A DNA stretch of 64,000 nt from the NCBI GenBank assembly GCA_025200525.1, contig CM045758.1, forward strand, positions 162,065,040 through 162,129,039, read 5' to 3'. A program made the translations under genes and the position numbers. This document shows, in pieces, positions 24,310-36,477 of this stretch; within the stretch, counting starts at the first letter, position 1, and each line of letters opens with the position of its first letter. The notes beneath the pieces are model-generated. The model was given only the letters and a program-made list of their open reading frames with translations. It searched no databases and had not been told where the DNA came from. Source of the stretch: Camellia lanceoleosa (Eukaryota; Streptophyta; Magnoliopsida; Ericales; Theaceae).

Positions 24310-26586
24310 AAAACACGGCCTTTTCACTCCTTCGGACGCAAGATCTTTCTTTCACCCTCATCCGGGAGTTTGGGCGACGCTATCCTCTCCTACTTTCACT
24401 AGATCAAGTCCACATCCGGGGAACAGCTCTTGTGCTTTATACTTGAAACTCATCCAGCCGCTATCCTAGTACTGGCTCATCTTGTGCTTGTAGAAGTCTG
24501 ACTGCTGAAAACTTTGGATTACTTCTTCTTCGCTCCTACCTTCTATGGCCACTCTTGATGGCCTAGCACCCCCTTCACCCTTTTTTGCCAAACTCCTGGC
24601 ATCACAAGGCCAATGGACATCTAGAATTCAACAAACCCTTTAAACGCTTCCATCACGCCACATATGGTCCGATCGCCGCCTTTCAGAGGCCATTTTGGCC
24701 CTTTCTTCTTCCAACGTCCTCTCCAACTTCGCGATGTGCCCATCTGTTTCTTCCTTGTCTTTTAGGGCTTGGTCGCGCAAATCTTCATTGTTGGAGAGGG
24801 CCTCTTCTAACCGTTCCTTGGCAGTGTTGCAGGCTTTTTGGACTTCGCCTACCTTCTTCTGCTCGCCCGCCAACTCAAACTCCAGCGATACTACCTTGTG
24901 GCGTACCACTTCCAGCTCCGATTTAGTGATGGTGAGCTTGGAGGCAGCGCGTTCTGCCAAGTAGCTTTGCACCACCGCCAATACTTCCATCTTCTTAGCC
25001 CTTTGCACATAGTCCAGGCCTTTTGCACAGGCACTCTACGCAGCTTTCCTTCAGCCCACCGTCTCCACCCTTAGGCTTTGCAATTGTGCCTTCACCCCTT
25101 CCAGCTGGGCCTTCAGCGGCTCTGCCTCCACCTTCAAGATTGCCTGATTCACAGCGCCGCCAAGGTTGTGGCTTCCATCTGTGCTAAGTAGAATCTTCTT
25201 AGGAGGTCGGCCTCCATAAATCATGCCCATCGACCGACAACCGTGATCTCTACTACCCCTAGGAGACGATCTACGGCAACCCTGGCTTCGCCCTCTTCTT
25301 CCGCCGATCGACCAGCCACCGTGCGAACATGCTATGTGATGGTCTTCAACATGGCGCTCGTCTCTGATCTGCTCACTCGCCCTCTCCCTACCCCAAGACT
25401 TGGGGACACTTCTTGTACAGGCACAATCTTGGGCGATTGCTCTTCTAATCTCTCGCCTCCTGTCAACTACTTTGGCTCAGCTATTCCACTCACCACTTGG
25501 GCACTTGGGCCCATGGCCTTTCTTACCCCCACCCTTGTCTCCCTCACTTCTACTTTTAAGGTTGCCTCCGCCATCCTCTCCTTCACTTTCTTTAACACTG
25601 GCCCTCCTCACTCTCCTCCTCAAGAACTGTTCTCATTTTTCTTCTTTTTCATCAACACCGTGATCTACCTCCTTTTTTTGCTCATCTTCTTCGTGGATCC
25701 ACTGGAGGCGTAGCCAAGAAAATCGATCAAATCCTTATCTCCCAAAGGCTTAAGGCGTAGTCGGACTAGCTCCTTCATGGCCAGCTTAGGCGCACGGCCT
25801 AACTGTGATTTTTTATACTTGTTTGCCTTAGCGAATGTCCTTTTATCCTCTGTCTCCTACATCTTCCTCATGCCTCCAACTCTTCCGGCCAAGCAGGTCT
25901 TTCTCGGTCATTTGTGTCTCAAAACTTAAGGCAAACAAAGTCAAGGTTGGATAAGGTCATCCCACTTCACGCCCTCCTTCTCCTCTACTCCTTCACTGTT
26001 TAACCCTATTCTCTATCTCTACCTCCAGCTTTGGCTCAACCGAGCTTGATGGGAATCTTCCATATTGTGCGCACCCCTTCCGCCATTTGTCGATACATAT
26101 TAAAACCACCTTGGTTTCCACCCCTTCACCGACGATGGTAAACCCGCCACTAATCCTCTACCAGCGCACCGCCTGTAAGGTCACCCATGCTTCTTGTTGA
26201 CCAGAGGCCTTGTAGCAAGAAAAGAACTCGTCCACTGTCATTGCTGCTCCTTCGGTCGCCTGTGGCCATGCGATTGCGCAGGCAAGTAATATTTTCTACG
26301 CGTTGGGCATAAGCTGACCTGGCGCCATCTCCAACCGGTTCAGTACGTCTACCACTATTTGTGGAAACGGCAACCTTAGACCCCCACGCAACGCCTCCTT
26401 GTACAACGTAAACTCCATTGGACGTGTATCCGATGCCCTCTCCTTAGACGCCGGCAACTTCAACTCTATCTCCCTTTGGAATCGGTATTTCTTCGCACCT
26501 CCTCTAACTCTTTTGCCATGAACGTCAATTTGTCGACCTTGGTGTGCTAGTGGTCGTCCCACTTGGCTAATCGACCTCGTAGTCAT
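24310..26586 (-). pseudogene. Antisense ORF (aORF) of a Tat-type gypsy element, degraded
   Basis: Reads opposite to the pol remnant. The N-terminal part (26586-26296) begins MTTRSISQVGRP and contains the block FTLYKEALRGGLRLPFPQIV then VDVLNRLEMAPGQLMPNA, which I recognise as the plant 'putative gypsy type transposon' domain. Trp after PNA is now a TAG stop. The C-terminal part (25008-24640) is a 122-residue coiled coil rich in Glu, Lys and Arg (SELEVVRHKVVSLEFEL, ALKDKEETDGHIAKLERTLE). The stretch between is broken by stops. Tat elements are known for such an antisense extra ORF between pol and the 3' LTR. It is probably inactive. Confidence 0.75.
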
Positions 26587-26589
26587 TAA

Positions 26590-27440
26590 TCATTAGGACG
26601 GACGAGGTTGCGCCGCTTCTTTCTGCATCTTATTGCTCCTATATTGTTCACCAACTACATCGCATCATCTTCACCTAATGCCTCTAACCTTATGGTTGGC
26701 GCCGTCTCAACCCATCTCTTTACGTTTACGTATATTGTCGACACAGCGCAAGGAAGTTCGGAAGCTGTTGAAGAGGAGTGTCACCAAACGAATGAGGTCA
26801 GTCACGGGATGTGTTAGTTTCGCAATGAGGTATGTAAAACGGGTAACACCAAATGACCATGGTTTGTCTATTTTCCAAGAATCGAGTTTAAATTTCGCCA
26901 GTTTGAAAATTTCAAAAATTATAACCCTCGCATTTTCCACGTCCTATCCTAGTCCTAACCTTTTTGCTTCCTACTAACGAGATCACCTCCCTCACCACCG
27001 GTTTAGATCATCCCACGATACAACCACGATTCCCCACCTTTTTCCCTTCCCGTCTATTTCACTTCACATCGTCATGTGCCTCATCGCCTCGAGCCTCATA
27101 CCATTGCCGCGCCACCTCTGCCCGTCCCCCTTATGCGGTCGGCCTCCTCTCGTCGGTCTTCTCGCTTTCGGCCCTTCACTCGGCCCTCTCGGTCAATCTT
27201 CGCGTTCGGCCCCCTTTGCAGTCGGCCCTTCTCTCAGACGGTCTTCGCGTTTAGCCCTTCTCTCGGACGGTCTTCGCGCTTGGCCCTCCTCTCGGTCAGT
27301 CTTCTCGCTCAGCCCCCTTTCACGGTTGGCCCCCCTTCGCGGTTGGCTCCCCTCACAGTTAGCTCTCTCGTTCAGTCCCACACACTTCCCATTTTCCTTT
27401 TTATTCCCTTCGTTGGACTAAAGTTGCACTTGGGAATGGG
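26590..27440. repeat. Gypsy non-coding region with GC-rich tandem repeats
   Basis: 26590-27060 holds no gene I recognise. 27125-27375 is a run of about nine degenerate units of 25-30 bp of the form TCTCGGTCGGTCTTCGCGTTCGGCCC. Open frames across it are low-complexity Ser/Arg/Pro products of the repeat, not supported as genes. Confidence 0.6.
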
Positions 27441-27910
27441 AGACTACTGACATCAGTAGGCCCACAAAAGGTTCTGGCTCATCACTTAGAGCCCAATTCG
27501 CGGTTCAAGTACTAAAGCCCAACACCCTTGAGAATCCAACGTTGAACCAGGAACCAATGGCATCTAAACACTTGTCAAGCAGGGAACCACCACGTGGCGG
27601 AACAAAGATCCTGCCGAGTTATTGCACCACACATTAGCCATTAATGAGGCTCCTACAGCATTAAATGCGACAACCTCTTCACGTCAGAACATGCAGTCTC
27701 ATCGTGAACAATGCAAGCTAGAGTATAGACTTTCGGCCAACACGACAGGCCGGAGTGGACAAGGAAATGATGAATAAATGATATAAGGAGGTTTCCAAGA
27801 CACATCAAAGGTTAAGTTCTCCATTATTCTTCTCTCCCTTACTCTCTCTCTCTCTCTACACAGTCAATCTCCTCTTTTCTAATTTGATCGCGGAGGGTCC
27901 GTCATGGACT
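27441..27910. repeat. Possible LTR or leader end of the gypsy remnant
   Basis: Follows the GC-rich repeats, with TGACATCAGTAGGCCCAC at about 27449, then a sequence ending in a CT run (27841-27860) and CGCGGAGGGTCCGTCATGGA. This arrangement resembles LTR ends of Tat/Athila elements, but no partner copy is in the window, so boundaries and identity are uncertain. Confidence 0.3.
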
Positions 27911-28199
27911 CTCATTCCCGCTTGGACCTTTTTGCAAGCACCACCACGAGCTCGAGAATGGTGAAAGGTGTTGGAAGCATGGGTCGACCCGACATGCCCT
28001 CCCTTGGATCAGTAACATCATCAGAATTAAATAATACCTCATTTTCTTCATGTTTTAGCCTCTACATCATAAGTTTTGATTTTTGCCCTTTATATAGCCT
28101 ATCAATGAATCCACACTAATAAATTAAGGTTAAGTGTACTCATAACAACGATGAGTCTACTATAAGATTATACTTGAATGATAATAATTTTGAAAAAGA

Positions 28200-29290
28200 A
28201 TTCGTGTGTTTGGTTTGAATTTTTTGGATTAAATTTTTAAAAAATTAAATTTTTTGATTTTTATATTTTTTTATTTTTAGTGAATATTTTTAAAATTTTA
28301 AATATTTTTTTTTTTACTTTTTTAGATACACCTTACTTAAATATATCTAAAAAGTAAAAAAATTGCAAAAAAATATTTTTTAAAATTAATAAATACATAA
28401 AAATACAAAAAATATATTGAATTCTCCTTTTTTTTTTTGTATTTTTGGTATTTAGTGAATTTTTAAAAAGTTTTTTTTATAAATTTTTTACTTTTTAGGT
28501 ATATTTATGTTAAGTATATCTAAAAAATAAAAATAAAAAATGCTTAAAATATTAAAAAAAATCAGAAAAAACCAAAACAAAACAAAAAATATTAAAGTAT
28601 AATTTTTTGAAAAATGGTTTTAAGAAAGAGGAACCAAGCAAAGTGATTCGTAAATGTGATTTCGAATTTCATAATTTTAACATTTAGAATGAATTAAAAT
28701 TGGAAAGTAATTCAGCAGAAATCACATTTTCAAACTAAATATAAATTCAATTCTCTCTCTTGCATGGGAATCTCATATTCTTTAGAGAATATTAATAATT
28801 TAAGAATAAAATAAATAATTGAGTCCATAATATTTCTAAAATTAGTGTGCTTGGTTTGAGTTTTTTGGATTAAATTTTTTGAAAATTGACTTTTTTGATT
28901 TTCGTGTTTTTTTGTTTTTAGTAAATATTTTTTAAATTTTAAATATTTTTTTATATTTTTTTAAATGCACCTTATTTAGATGTATCCAAAAAGTAAAAAA
29001 ATTGTGAAAAAATATTTTAAAAAATTATAAATACATAAAAATACAAAAAAATGTACTGAATTCTTGTATTTTTTTTATATTTTTGGTATTTAGTGAATTT
29101 TTAAAAGAATTTTTTTACAATTTTTTTGCTTTTTAGGTGTATTTATGTTAGGTGTGTCTAAAAAGTAAAAAAATTACTTAAAATATTAAAAAAAAATCAG
29201 TAAAAACAAAAAATACGAAAAATAAGAAAATAGAATTTTCGGAAAAATATTTTTTAAAAAGTGAATATAAGCAAGGTGATCTCATTAAGA
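28200..29290. repeat. Two related AT-rich repeat copies
   Basis: 28203-28640 and 28848-29275 align with each other over most of their length: both begin GTGTG(T/C)TTGGTTTGA followed by TTTTTTGGATTAAATTTTT, and both contain the same spaced T/A blocks and a right end with AAGCAA(A/G)GTGAT. Probably two insertions of one MITE family, or a local duplication. No coding potential. Confidence 0.55.
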
Positions 29291-30141
29291 ATTTCTTATG
29301 AAATCAAACGCTTGAAAAATATTGACAAAGAAATTTTAAAATTTTAAAGTAACTAAAAAAAATGTAAAAAATTTATTACTTTCTCATTAAGAATTTCTTA
29401 TGAAACTAGACACTTAAATAATAGGGGTAATTATACCCCAGTGGGAACTTGAAATATGTATATATATATATATATTTATTAAAAAATTTATAATTTTAAT
29501 TATTAAGATTTATAATTTTTTGATATGATATTTTTCCTGAATAATATTGACAAAGAAATTGTATGTTAAAAAATTATAAAAAATGACCATCTAAAAAAAA
29601 TACTAAAAAATTGTATGTTCCTTCGGGTTATTATATTGGATGTATTCTACTTATTTTTGTGTAACTTAGCGTATATTAAAAACTAGAGTAAATTATAAAT
29701 ATATCTCTGAGATTTGTTTAAAATATAAATTATTTTTATGGTTTAAAAAATTATAAATATTTTCTTGTCAAAATTTTTTATTTAACAGAATTAATTAAAA
29801 AAGTGAAATTTCTAACTGTTCACATATACAATAATAAAATTATCTAAATTATTAATTGAAATAAAATTTTAACATTATTAAAAACTGTTAATTAACTTGA
29901 TAATTTATTAATAAAAAGACCTATTTATTTAGAAACTTTAAAACGCATAATGCAATTTCTAAAACTACTAGAGATAATTTGTAATTTAAGTAATGTGTTT
30001 GTAATTTATCCTAAAAACTAATAATCACAAAATAAAAGTTAAAGATTTAAGTTATTTCTTCTTTTTCGTACAAACTTTCCACAAAAAAAAGAATAAAATT
30101 AAAATTATACATTACACCACACAATTCCAAAATTATGAAAG

Positions 30142-30172
<31 letters not shown>

Positions 30173-31035
30173 GTGTTGAGAGGAGGACCTATTGTTTCAT
30201 CAAATTTAAATTTGATGAGATTTTTTTTTTTGTTGCTCTAATCGGTTCTCATATGAGTATCAAATTGAGAATATGATAAATTTTTACTAAATTGAAGACG
30301 GTTGGAACCTTTCATCATTTCATTGTTCATAGTCGTTGAAGTTACATGTTATTTTCATCACCGGATGATCACGATGTTTAACCGCTTATCCTCCCGAATG
30401 ACCACCTTCTTACAAAAAATTTGTGAAAAATTATATTGGCTAATCAACCTACACATCCGCCTCGATCCTCTAATATTTTGATGAAATTTATTGAAGCACG
30501 AATATCGATAAATTTTTACTCAAATTTAATAATAATAAAAAAAGGATACAACATGCTCTTATATTAGTATAAATTTTTAATGAGGGTTTCTAACCAAATT
30601 TCCTAAAACAATATAAAATCCAATATTAAATTATGTAATTCATGTATTAACAGCTTCGTTTGACATTTATTTTTTTAACTTAAAAAATATATATATATAT
30701 ATATATAAAAGATAAAATAAATTAAATAAATTAACAAGATAAAATATAATGTCCAAATTATAATTATTTTATTTTTTCTCTTATAAAAAATTTTTAAAAA
30801 AAGAAGTCAAACGAAACAAATTTTTTAATGTGCCGCCTTGTTTGGGGACTAAAATATTTTAGTCAAAAAAAATTAAAAAGTCATTAAAAATTATCATATC
30901 ACTCCTTCTATTTTTTTACATATCTTTTCATAAAAAATAAAAAAAATTACAAAAATAACCTATTCCCAAACAAATAGTTTAAAATAAAATAAAAAAAACC
31001 AATTGACAAATGGAAAATAAAACTTTTCGTGTGTT
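29291..31035. other. AT-rich intergenic DNA with simple repeats
   Basis: No gene seen. Contains a TA run (29459-29475), a GT run (about 30146-30171), another TA run (30687-30707) and a short MITE-like stretch starting GCCGCCTTGTTTGGGGAC (about 30832) and ending CCCAAACAAATAG (about 30980). Confidence 0.5.
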
Positions 31036-31039
31036 CAAG

Positions 31040-32997
31040 CAAAAACCCTAGTTGCATATTGAGGGGGAGAGAGAGAGAGAGAGAGAACAGCTGAAGGAAA
31101 GAAGCAAAGCAGTCGCCGGCCGAATCGTTTCAGGTAATACCACTCTCTCTCACCCTCTGAACCTTTCTCTCTCATCTTTCCTCTTCTTCTCCCTAACCTT
31201 TCTTTCTTATTCTTCACCCACCGTAAATCTGTAGTAATTGCCAACAGAGGAAAAAGCTTTTCATAACCTGATTATGCTCAATTGGTTCACTTTCTTTACA
31301 TTTCTTACGTGTTCTCTCACTTTCGTTTGATTTATTTGGGTTTTAGGATTTTGGGTTTTGGTTTGCTCAAAGATGTGTCTTTAATTTTTGTTCAGATATA
31401 AATGTTGCCCTTAATTCTTCTCCATATTCTCTGTTATTGCTGTATGATTTTAATTTTAATTTTTACTGTTACGTTATAGGAAAATGTCATAATGTTCTTT
31501 GCATGAAAACATGTAATATATACTGTTTCTTTTAATTTTTATTGTTATCTTTTAGGAATCATATGTGAATGATTTGTGTTGATGCTTAAGCTTCGAATAT
31601 GTGTTTTTAAAATTTTAATTAGTGTTGTGTTGCATTTTCTTCCTCATCTTTGAATAAATTACTTATAATGTATGTATATATATATATATTTTTCCATGTC
31701 CATGTCCATGTCATGTCGTGTTGTGTCATGTCGCGTTGTGTCTGTGTGTAGAGTGCCTATAGTTCTTTGCTTTGTTGGAATATGAAGATGGTGAGAAGCA
31801 CGTATAATCAAATCTTGCATTGAAAATTATAGAATTCAAGTTGGAAATTTATCAAGGACCAGGGTAATGCATATGAAAAGAAATCTATTACTGTAATAAC
31901 TTGTAATTCATTATTTTACCTGATGCACTATATAAACTTGAATTGCATTGTCTTTAAAAAGTGAATTTTGATTCAATTGTCTGAATGGAAGTTTTGAGGC
32001 CCCTCCCCTTATGAAGTTCTTACCACTATCAGGAGAAAAGGAAAAAAAGAGAGAAAAAGAAGTGTTTATGAGAGTGTTTGATTTAGGAAAAATGTTAATT
32101 CTCTATATAGAGAAGCATTCGGGCATTTTTTTTGTAGATAAAGTAGATAATAACAAGAGATAATTGTGTATTTTATTTTTGCTAATATGTCCTTTCCTTT
32201 TCTTTTTTTATCAAACATAATTAATTAGTTCACGATATTAAAATAAAGTCAATATGGTGTAGTGATAAGAACTAGTTCTTGTGCAATTTGGTCTACTGAA
32301 ATATTCATTATGGTCTAATAGTGTTTAGAAGTTTGGTTATGTAGTTTGTTCATGGTATTTAACAAAACTGGAATCTACCAAGAGTATCTCCAATAGATGT
32401 GTTTGTGTGTATGTGTGTTAGTGTAAGATGTTAGCAGAAAGGGTAGAGTGAAGGTGTCTCTGTTGTTCCAATGAATGTGTTTAGGTGTGTGTTAGTGTTA
32501 GATGTTAGGATCAGATGTTTATTTATTTGTTTTGTATGCTAACTGTAGAGTCTGAACTAACACACAGCTGATCAGAGTTTTTTTTTTTTTTTAAGTTTTA
32601 TTCTTATAAAATATAGAATTTATTTTGAAGTTTTAGTGTTGAAAAATATATTCAAGTGTACCCAAATTTTCGTAAATACACACTATCCATTGTAACACCC
32701 ACACACACACTAAACTAACGTAAACTTTTATCACCTTGTGTCATATAGCACATAATTTTAACATCTCCATTGACTAGTTGCGTGATTTGCTGAAAATTGT
32801 GCTTGTTTATGTGGTTAATATTTATTTAATTTTTGTGACTGCATGTGAAAAAAACAGCTGTGTGTAACTCACCTCGTTGTTTTTCCATGTGCAGCCAAGT
32901 AATGGAACATCTAGGCACCATCTTGTGTTACTCCTCAATCTGTCATTAGCCAAAACGAGTCCCAAAAAACAAAGAAAAGAAAAGAAACGAACAGAAC

Positions 32998-33040
<43 letters not shown>

Positions 33041-33360
33041 AACTCCACAGAAAGAAGATGAACATCAAGCAGCAAACCCTTCAATCATTAACTGGAGAGG
33101 GAAGATAGAGGAACAGTATCGCAAAGTTAAAGAGAACGCAGAAACTTACCCCTATGTATGGGGTTCCTATATTGTTGTGTATGGTGGATTCGGCCTCTGG
33201 TTTGCCTACAGATGGAGGAAACTTCGCAAAACTGAGGACAGAGGTCGAGTTCTTCAGGAAAGGCTCAAGAAACTTGTTGAAACTGAAGCATCAACGAAGT
33301 TCTCCTGCAGTAGCTGACAAGGCACCCCCACCTGCTGATAAAGCACCCAAATAGTTGGTC
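31040..33360 (+). other. Transcription unit of the small membrane-protein gene
   Basis: The leader begins near AAACCCTAG (31043), a motif common in plant 5' UTRs, followed by a GA run (31067-31086). A 5' UTR intron runs 31134-32894 (CAG|GTAATA ... CCATGTGCAG|CCAAG). The second exon carries another GA run (33003-33035) directly before the ATG at 33036. The intron is 1.76 kb and T-rich, with no internal gene. Confidence 0.6.
33036..33317 (+). CDS. Small single-pass membrane protein, conserved in plants, function unknown
   Basis: 93 residues beginning MTTPQKEDEHQ. The N-terminal half is charged and soluble (INWRGKIEEQYRKVKENAE). One hydrophobic segment, YVWGSYIVVYGGFGLWFAY (residues about 44-62), is followed by a strongly basic RWRKLRKTEDRGR and an amphipathic tail. 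This suggests a tail-side-positive, single-span protein of an organelle or endomembrane; the location is inference. I recognise the WRGKIEEQYRKVKENAETYP type of sequence as conserved in plants but know no assigned function. The chosen ATG is the first in frame after a GA run; longer upstream frames run through UTR-like simple repeat. The C-terminus may be altered by a frameshift: another frame at 33299-33354 reads SSPAVADKAPPPADKAPK. Confidence 0.75.
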
Positions 33361-33785
33361 TATGCTCTAGTCATCTTTTTGTCATTTTTCTTGCAGATTT
33401 TTGCTGGTAAATGAGTTCTTAGATATTACTTTCTGGAAAATTAATTAAAATGCATTCTTCTTACACAATCTGTTCAGATTTGAGGTTTTGATATGCTCTC
33501 GAATCCTGTCAATAGTTTACCATCCTCTTATATACTCTATACTATTATTCTGTACTAGATAGTGCAAAGTATTTTTGGAGAAGCTAAAAAAAGGAGTTCA
33601 ACAGAATTGTGAGTGTTGTAGATGTTCCATCTCATTTTCTATTGTATTGAAGTTGAGTTCACAGGCTCTTTATGAATGTTTTATCCGGTGATGCTGGTTG
33701 GTGCAATTACAAAGGATGACCAAATATTTGAACTTCAGAGAAAATATTGAAAATATGGGTTTTTTTCAATTTTAGTATGCTTTTA

Positions 33786-34233
33786 GACCATCTCCAACGG
33801 TGAACCAAACTTTGCATCGATTTGAAATTTGGTGAAAAAGTCACTTTTTGGAGCTCCAATGGTTTCACCAAATTGGTATCAAAATGAGAATGGAACAAAA
33901 AATTCATTAAAGTGAGAACAGGCTCCAGATGTTACCATTTCACTGCGTTATCATTGAGGTGGGCTAACCGTCAACCAACCGTTGTTCGCCGATTGACCAA
34001 TCGGTCGACCGGTTCCTTTCAAATAGGTAGGTTCAAACCGTCAAAAATGTTCAAACAGGTTTAAAAAAAAAAAAAAATTTTAAAATTGCCTTACCGGTTG
34101 ACCGGCCGGTCAACCAACTGGTCGACCACTTCCTTTTTGATGTACGGTTGGAGCAAAATGGTATTAGATTGAGAAAATTGGTTTTTTTTTACTCAAAGTT
34201 GGTAAAAATTTTGGTTCACTGTTGGAGATGTTC
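33786..34233. mobile_element. MITE, complete, PIF/Harbinger-like
   Basis: 448 bp with TTA target duplication (33783-33785, 34234-34236) and 24-bp inverted repeats, GACCATCTCCAACGGTGAAC and GAACATCTCCAACAGTGAAC (first 20 bases), 22 of 24 matching. Contains GGTTGACCGGCCGGTCAACC (about 34094-34113). Same family as the gap-truncated element at 20339. Confidence 0.85.
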
Positions 34234-34493
34234 TTACATGTTGTAAAGGATCTAATAGCAAATCTTGCAAGGAGCTGTTTGCTAAATTGAAAACTAGGTA
34301 CTAAAAAATACTCAATTTATATTGCCAAAATATTTAGGTATTGAATTTTTAAATTTGAAATTTTTTAGATAAGTATGTTAGTTGGGAATAGAAATGAAAA
34401 CTAACTTCCATTATAAGCATATTCAGCATTCAATGATATATTTTGATAAAATTGAAAACCAGGCACTGAAATTTTTTAGTACTGAGGCCTCGT

Positions 34494-34701
34494 TTGGTGT
34501 CTCTTTTAGTCAAAAATTATTAAAAAAATAAAAACTAACAAACCATACTAAAAAGTTAAAATTTTCTTTTTCTCTCTATTTTTTACATATCTTTTCGTAA
34601 AAAGTCAAAAAGTCATTTCAAAAATATTAGTTTTTTTTATATCACATTTTAGCCAAAAAATCAAAAAATTACTAAAAAAACATATTTCCAAACTAGGCCT
34701 A
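34494..34701. mobile_element. MITE, GGCCTCGTTTGG family
   Basis: Starts GGCCTCGTTTGGTGTC and ends CCAAACTAGGCC. The interior is A/T-rich with AAAAAGTCAAAAAGTCA. A second CAAACTAGGCCTAAA at 34784 suggests a further fragment. Target duplication not clear. Confidence 0.55.
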
Positions 34702-34907
34702 AATCTCTATTGTTGAAATACAATTAGTTTTTGTAGCTCTTGGGATGAACAAATGTATTCAGTTTAAGCAATTTGTTTTATCAAACTAGGCCTAAAGTTG
34801 GTCTATTGTGGGATCTAATGTAAGATTTTGTTTGATTTTAAATTCCTGATGTGTAAATGTCAATTGCAACTTCGTAAGTGTGGGGATGCTTTACTACAAT
34901 ATAAAGT

Positions 34908-35712
34908 TGTCACGTCCCGCCAAATTTTTGACAGAATTTCCTATGATGAGAAAGACTCAAAGAAAAAAGGTTAATGGAATATTCTGAAAGTTATTGAAAA
35001 ACTTGAGAAAATAAGAGAATATGGTACATAATTCTATAATGTACCTAAAATAATCTAGAACAGGTTTTATAGCGTTTAAGTGAGTATTAAAGGGATGAAA
35101 ACCCCTAGAGAAATGGAGGTGGTAAAAGACCTTTATACTTACTTCTAGAATGAGGTAAATATTTGTATAGATATTTTTAGGAAAGATTCTAGAACCCTCT
35201 TATAGGATAAGGAAAGCTTCCATGAGAAGCTTCTCTATAATTCTTTTCTTGTGTGTTCTAAATGCTCCAAAGGAGCCTATAAGAGTTCGTTTGGCATGAA
35301 GATTTGTGTTGGGTTAGAGTTATTTTAGCCACAAAAAGATAAAATAGATTTTTTAATATAATAAGTGAAAATATCACATCTAAATCATAATTATTTCATT
35401 TTTTCTCTCACAAAAAGTTAAAAAAACAAAAAATTCCATCTCAAACAAGGTTTTTTAGCCCCAGGCTAAAATAGCAAAAAAGTCAAAAACCAACTCACAT
35501 CCCAAACGAAGACTAAATAGGAGAAAAACTCATTTGTTCCAATCAATCCAAGAGTTATACAAGCTTTCTCTGAGTGAATACAAGGACATTCTCTCAAACT
35601 CTCTTTGTCTTTCTTGTAAGTTTGTGAGTTGGGCTGACTTAACATCAACAAGTAAAGCTTGTGATTGTCTAAGTACCGCACGGAGTGCTTAGAAATAACC
35701 GAGACCGTGACA
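34908..35712. repeat. Candidate solo LTR
   Basis: Begins TGTCACGTCCCGCC and ends ACCGAGACCGTGACA, so it has TG...CA ends with a TGTCA/TGACA inverted pair, and a CCGCACGG motif near the right end as in many plant Ty3-type LTRs. No clear 5-bp target duplication (AAAGT against ATATA), and no partner LTR or coding region nearby. Contains a MITE at 35283-35513. Confidence 0.5.
35283..35513. mobile_element. MITE inside the candidate solo LTR
   Basis: 231 bp with TAA target duplication (35280-35282, 35514-35516). Ends GAGTTCGTTTGGCATG and, inward from the right, GTCTTCGTTTGGGATG. Confidence 0.7.
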
Positions 35713-36477
35713 ATATACTAAAATTTATCAAAAAGTTGAACTCGGCCCGCCACTTGTTGGGCTTGATTGTTCACACCAACCATACGTGCCGTCAAATTGA
35801 CAAAATCGGGCTGACGGAACTAAACTAGATTTGGCGAACGAATACAAAGGTCAAAACCTTCATTATTGATCAAGTAAAATGAGATTATTTAGTAGAATGA
35901 TTTTAGTCATTTTATTAAGTGATTTTCACAAGCAATGCAGAGTACAAATCGACTACACTCTCTTTCAATTGAGCTAATTGCCTCGCCTCACCTCACTTCA
36001 CTAGTCAGAGTTGTGCTCTTCCTGAGCTGATTGCTTACGCGTATAGCTGTGTTGACAGAGTTGTTGCTTCTTGTTAGCCCGTGCCTGCCAAAGCACATGC
36101 TCATTGTGCTGTTCCTGGGCAGATTGGGTATGTAAAGAACTATGTTGACAGAGCTACTTCTTGCTGTGTCCAGTGCCCACCAAAACGCAGACTCTACTCA
36201 CCCACTCTACAGACTACTGAGACTATTCCACTATAGATTAATGGTCTTCCTACCTTGTTGACTGATTCAAGGATGAAGGAGTTAAGACAGATGAAATGAA
36301 GATAGACAACTTGTAAGCTCCAATGTGCTCGCTTGTTTAGGGAAAGAGGTTATTCCCATTACAATCAATCAGGCATCCCAAAGAAAAGTCCTATACATAG
36401 ATAAACACGAGGCTGGTTCAAAGGCGCAAAATGTACCTAATGATGGTGATTTTAATCCATTTAACGGCAATGTCAAG
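35713..36477. other. Intergenic, 3' side of the PPR gene
   Basis: No gene recognised. 36012-36090 and 36098-36170 are an imperfect direct repeat (GTGCT(C/G)TTCCTG, TGTTGACAGAG, CTTCTTG). The last part presumably contains the PPR 3' UTR. Confidence 0.4.

Noticed and set aside
27074..27450. Overlapping open frames of 96-124 residues
   Set aside because: Products of a GC-rich tandem repeat, low complexity in all frames; no family recognised.
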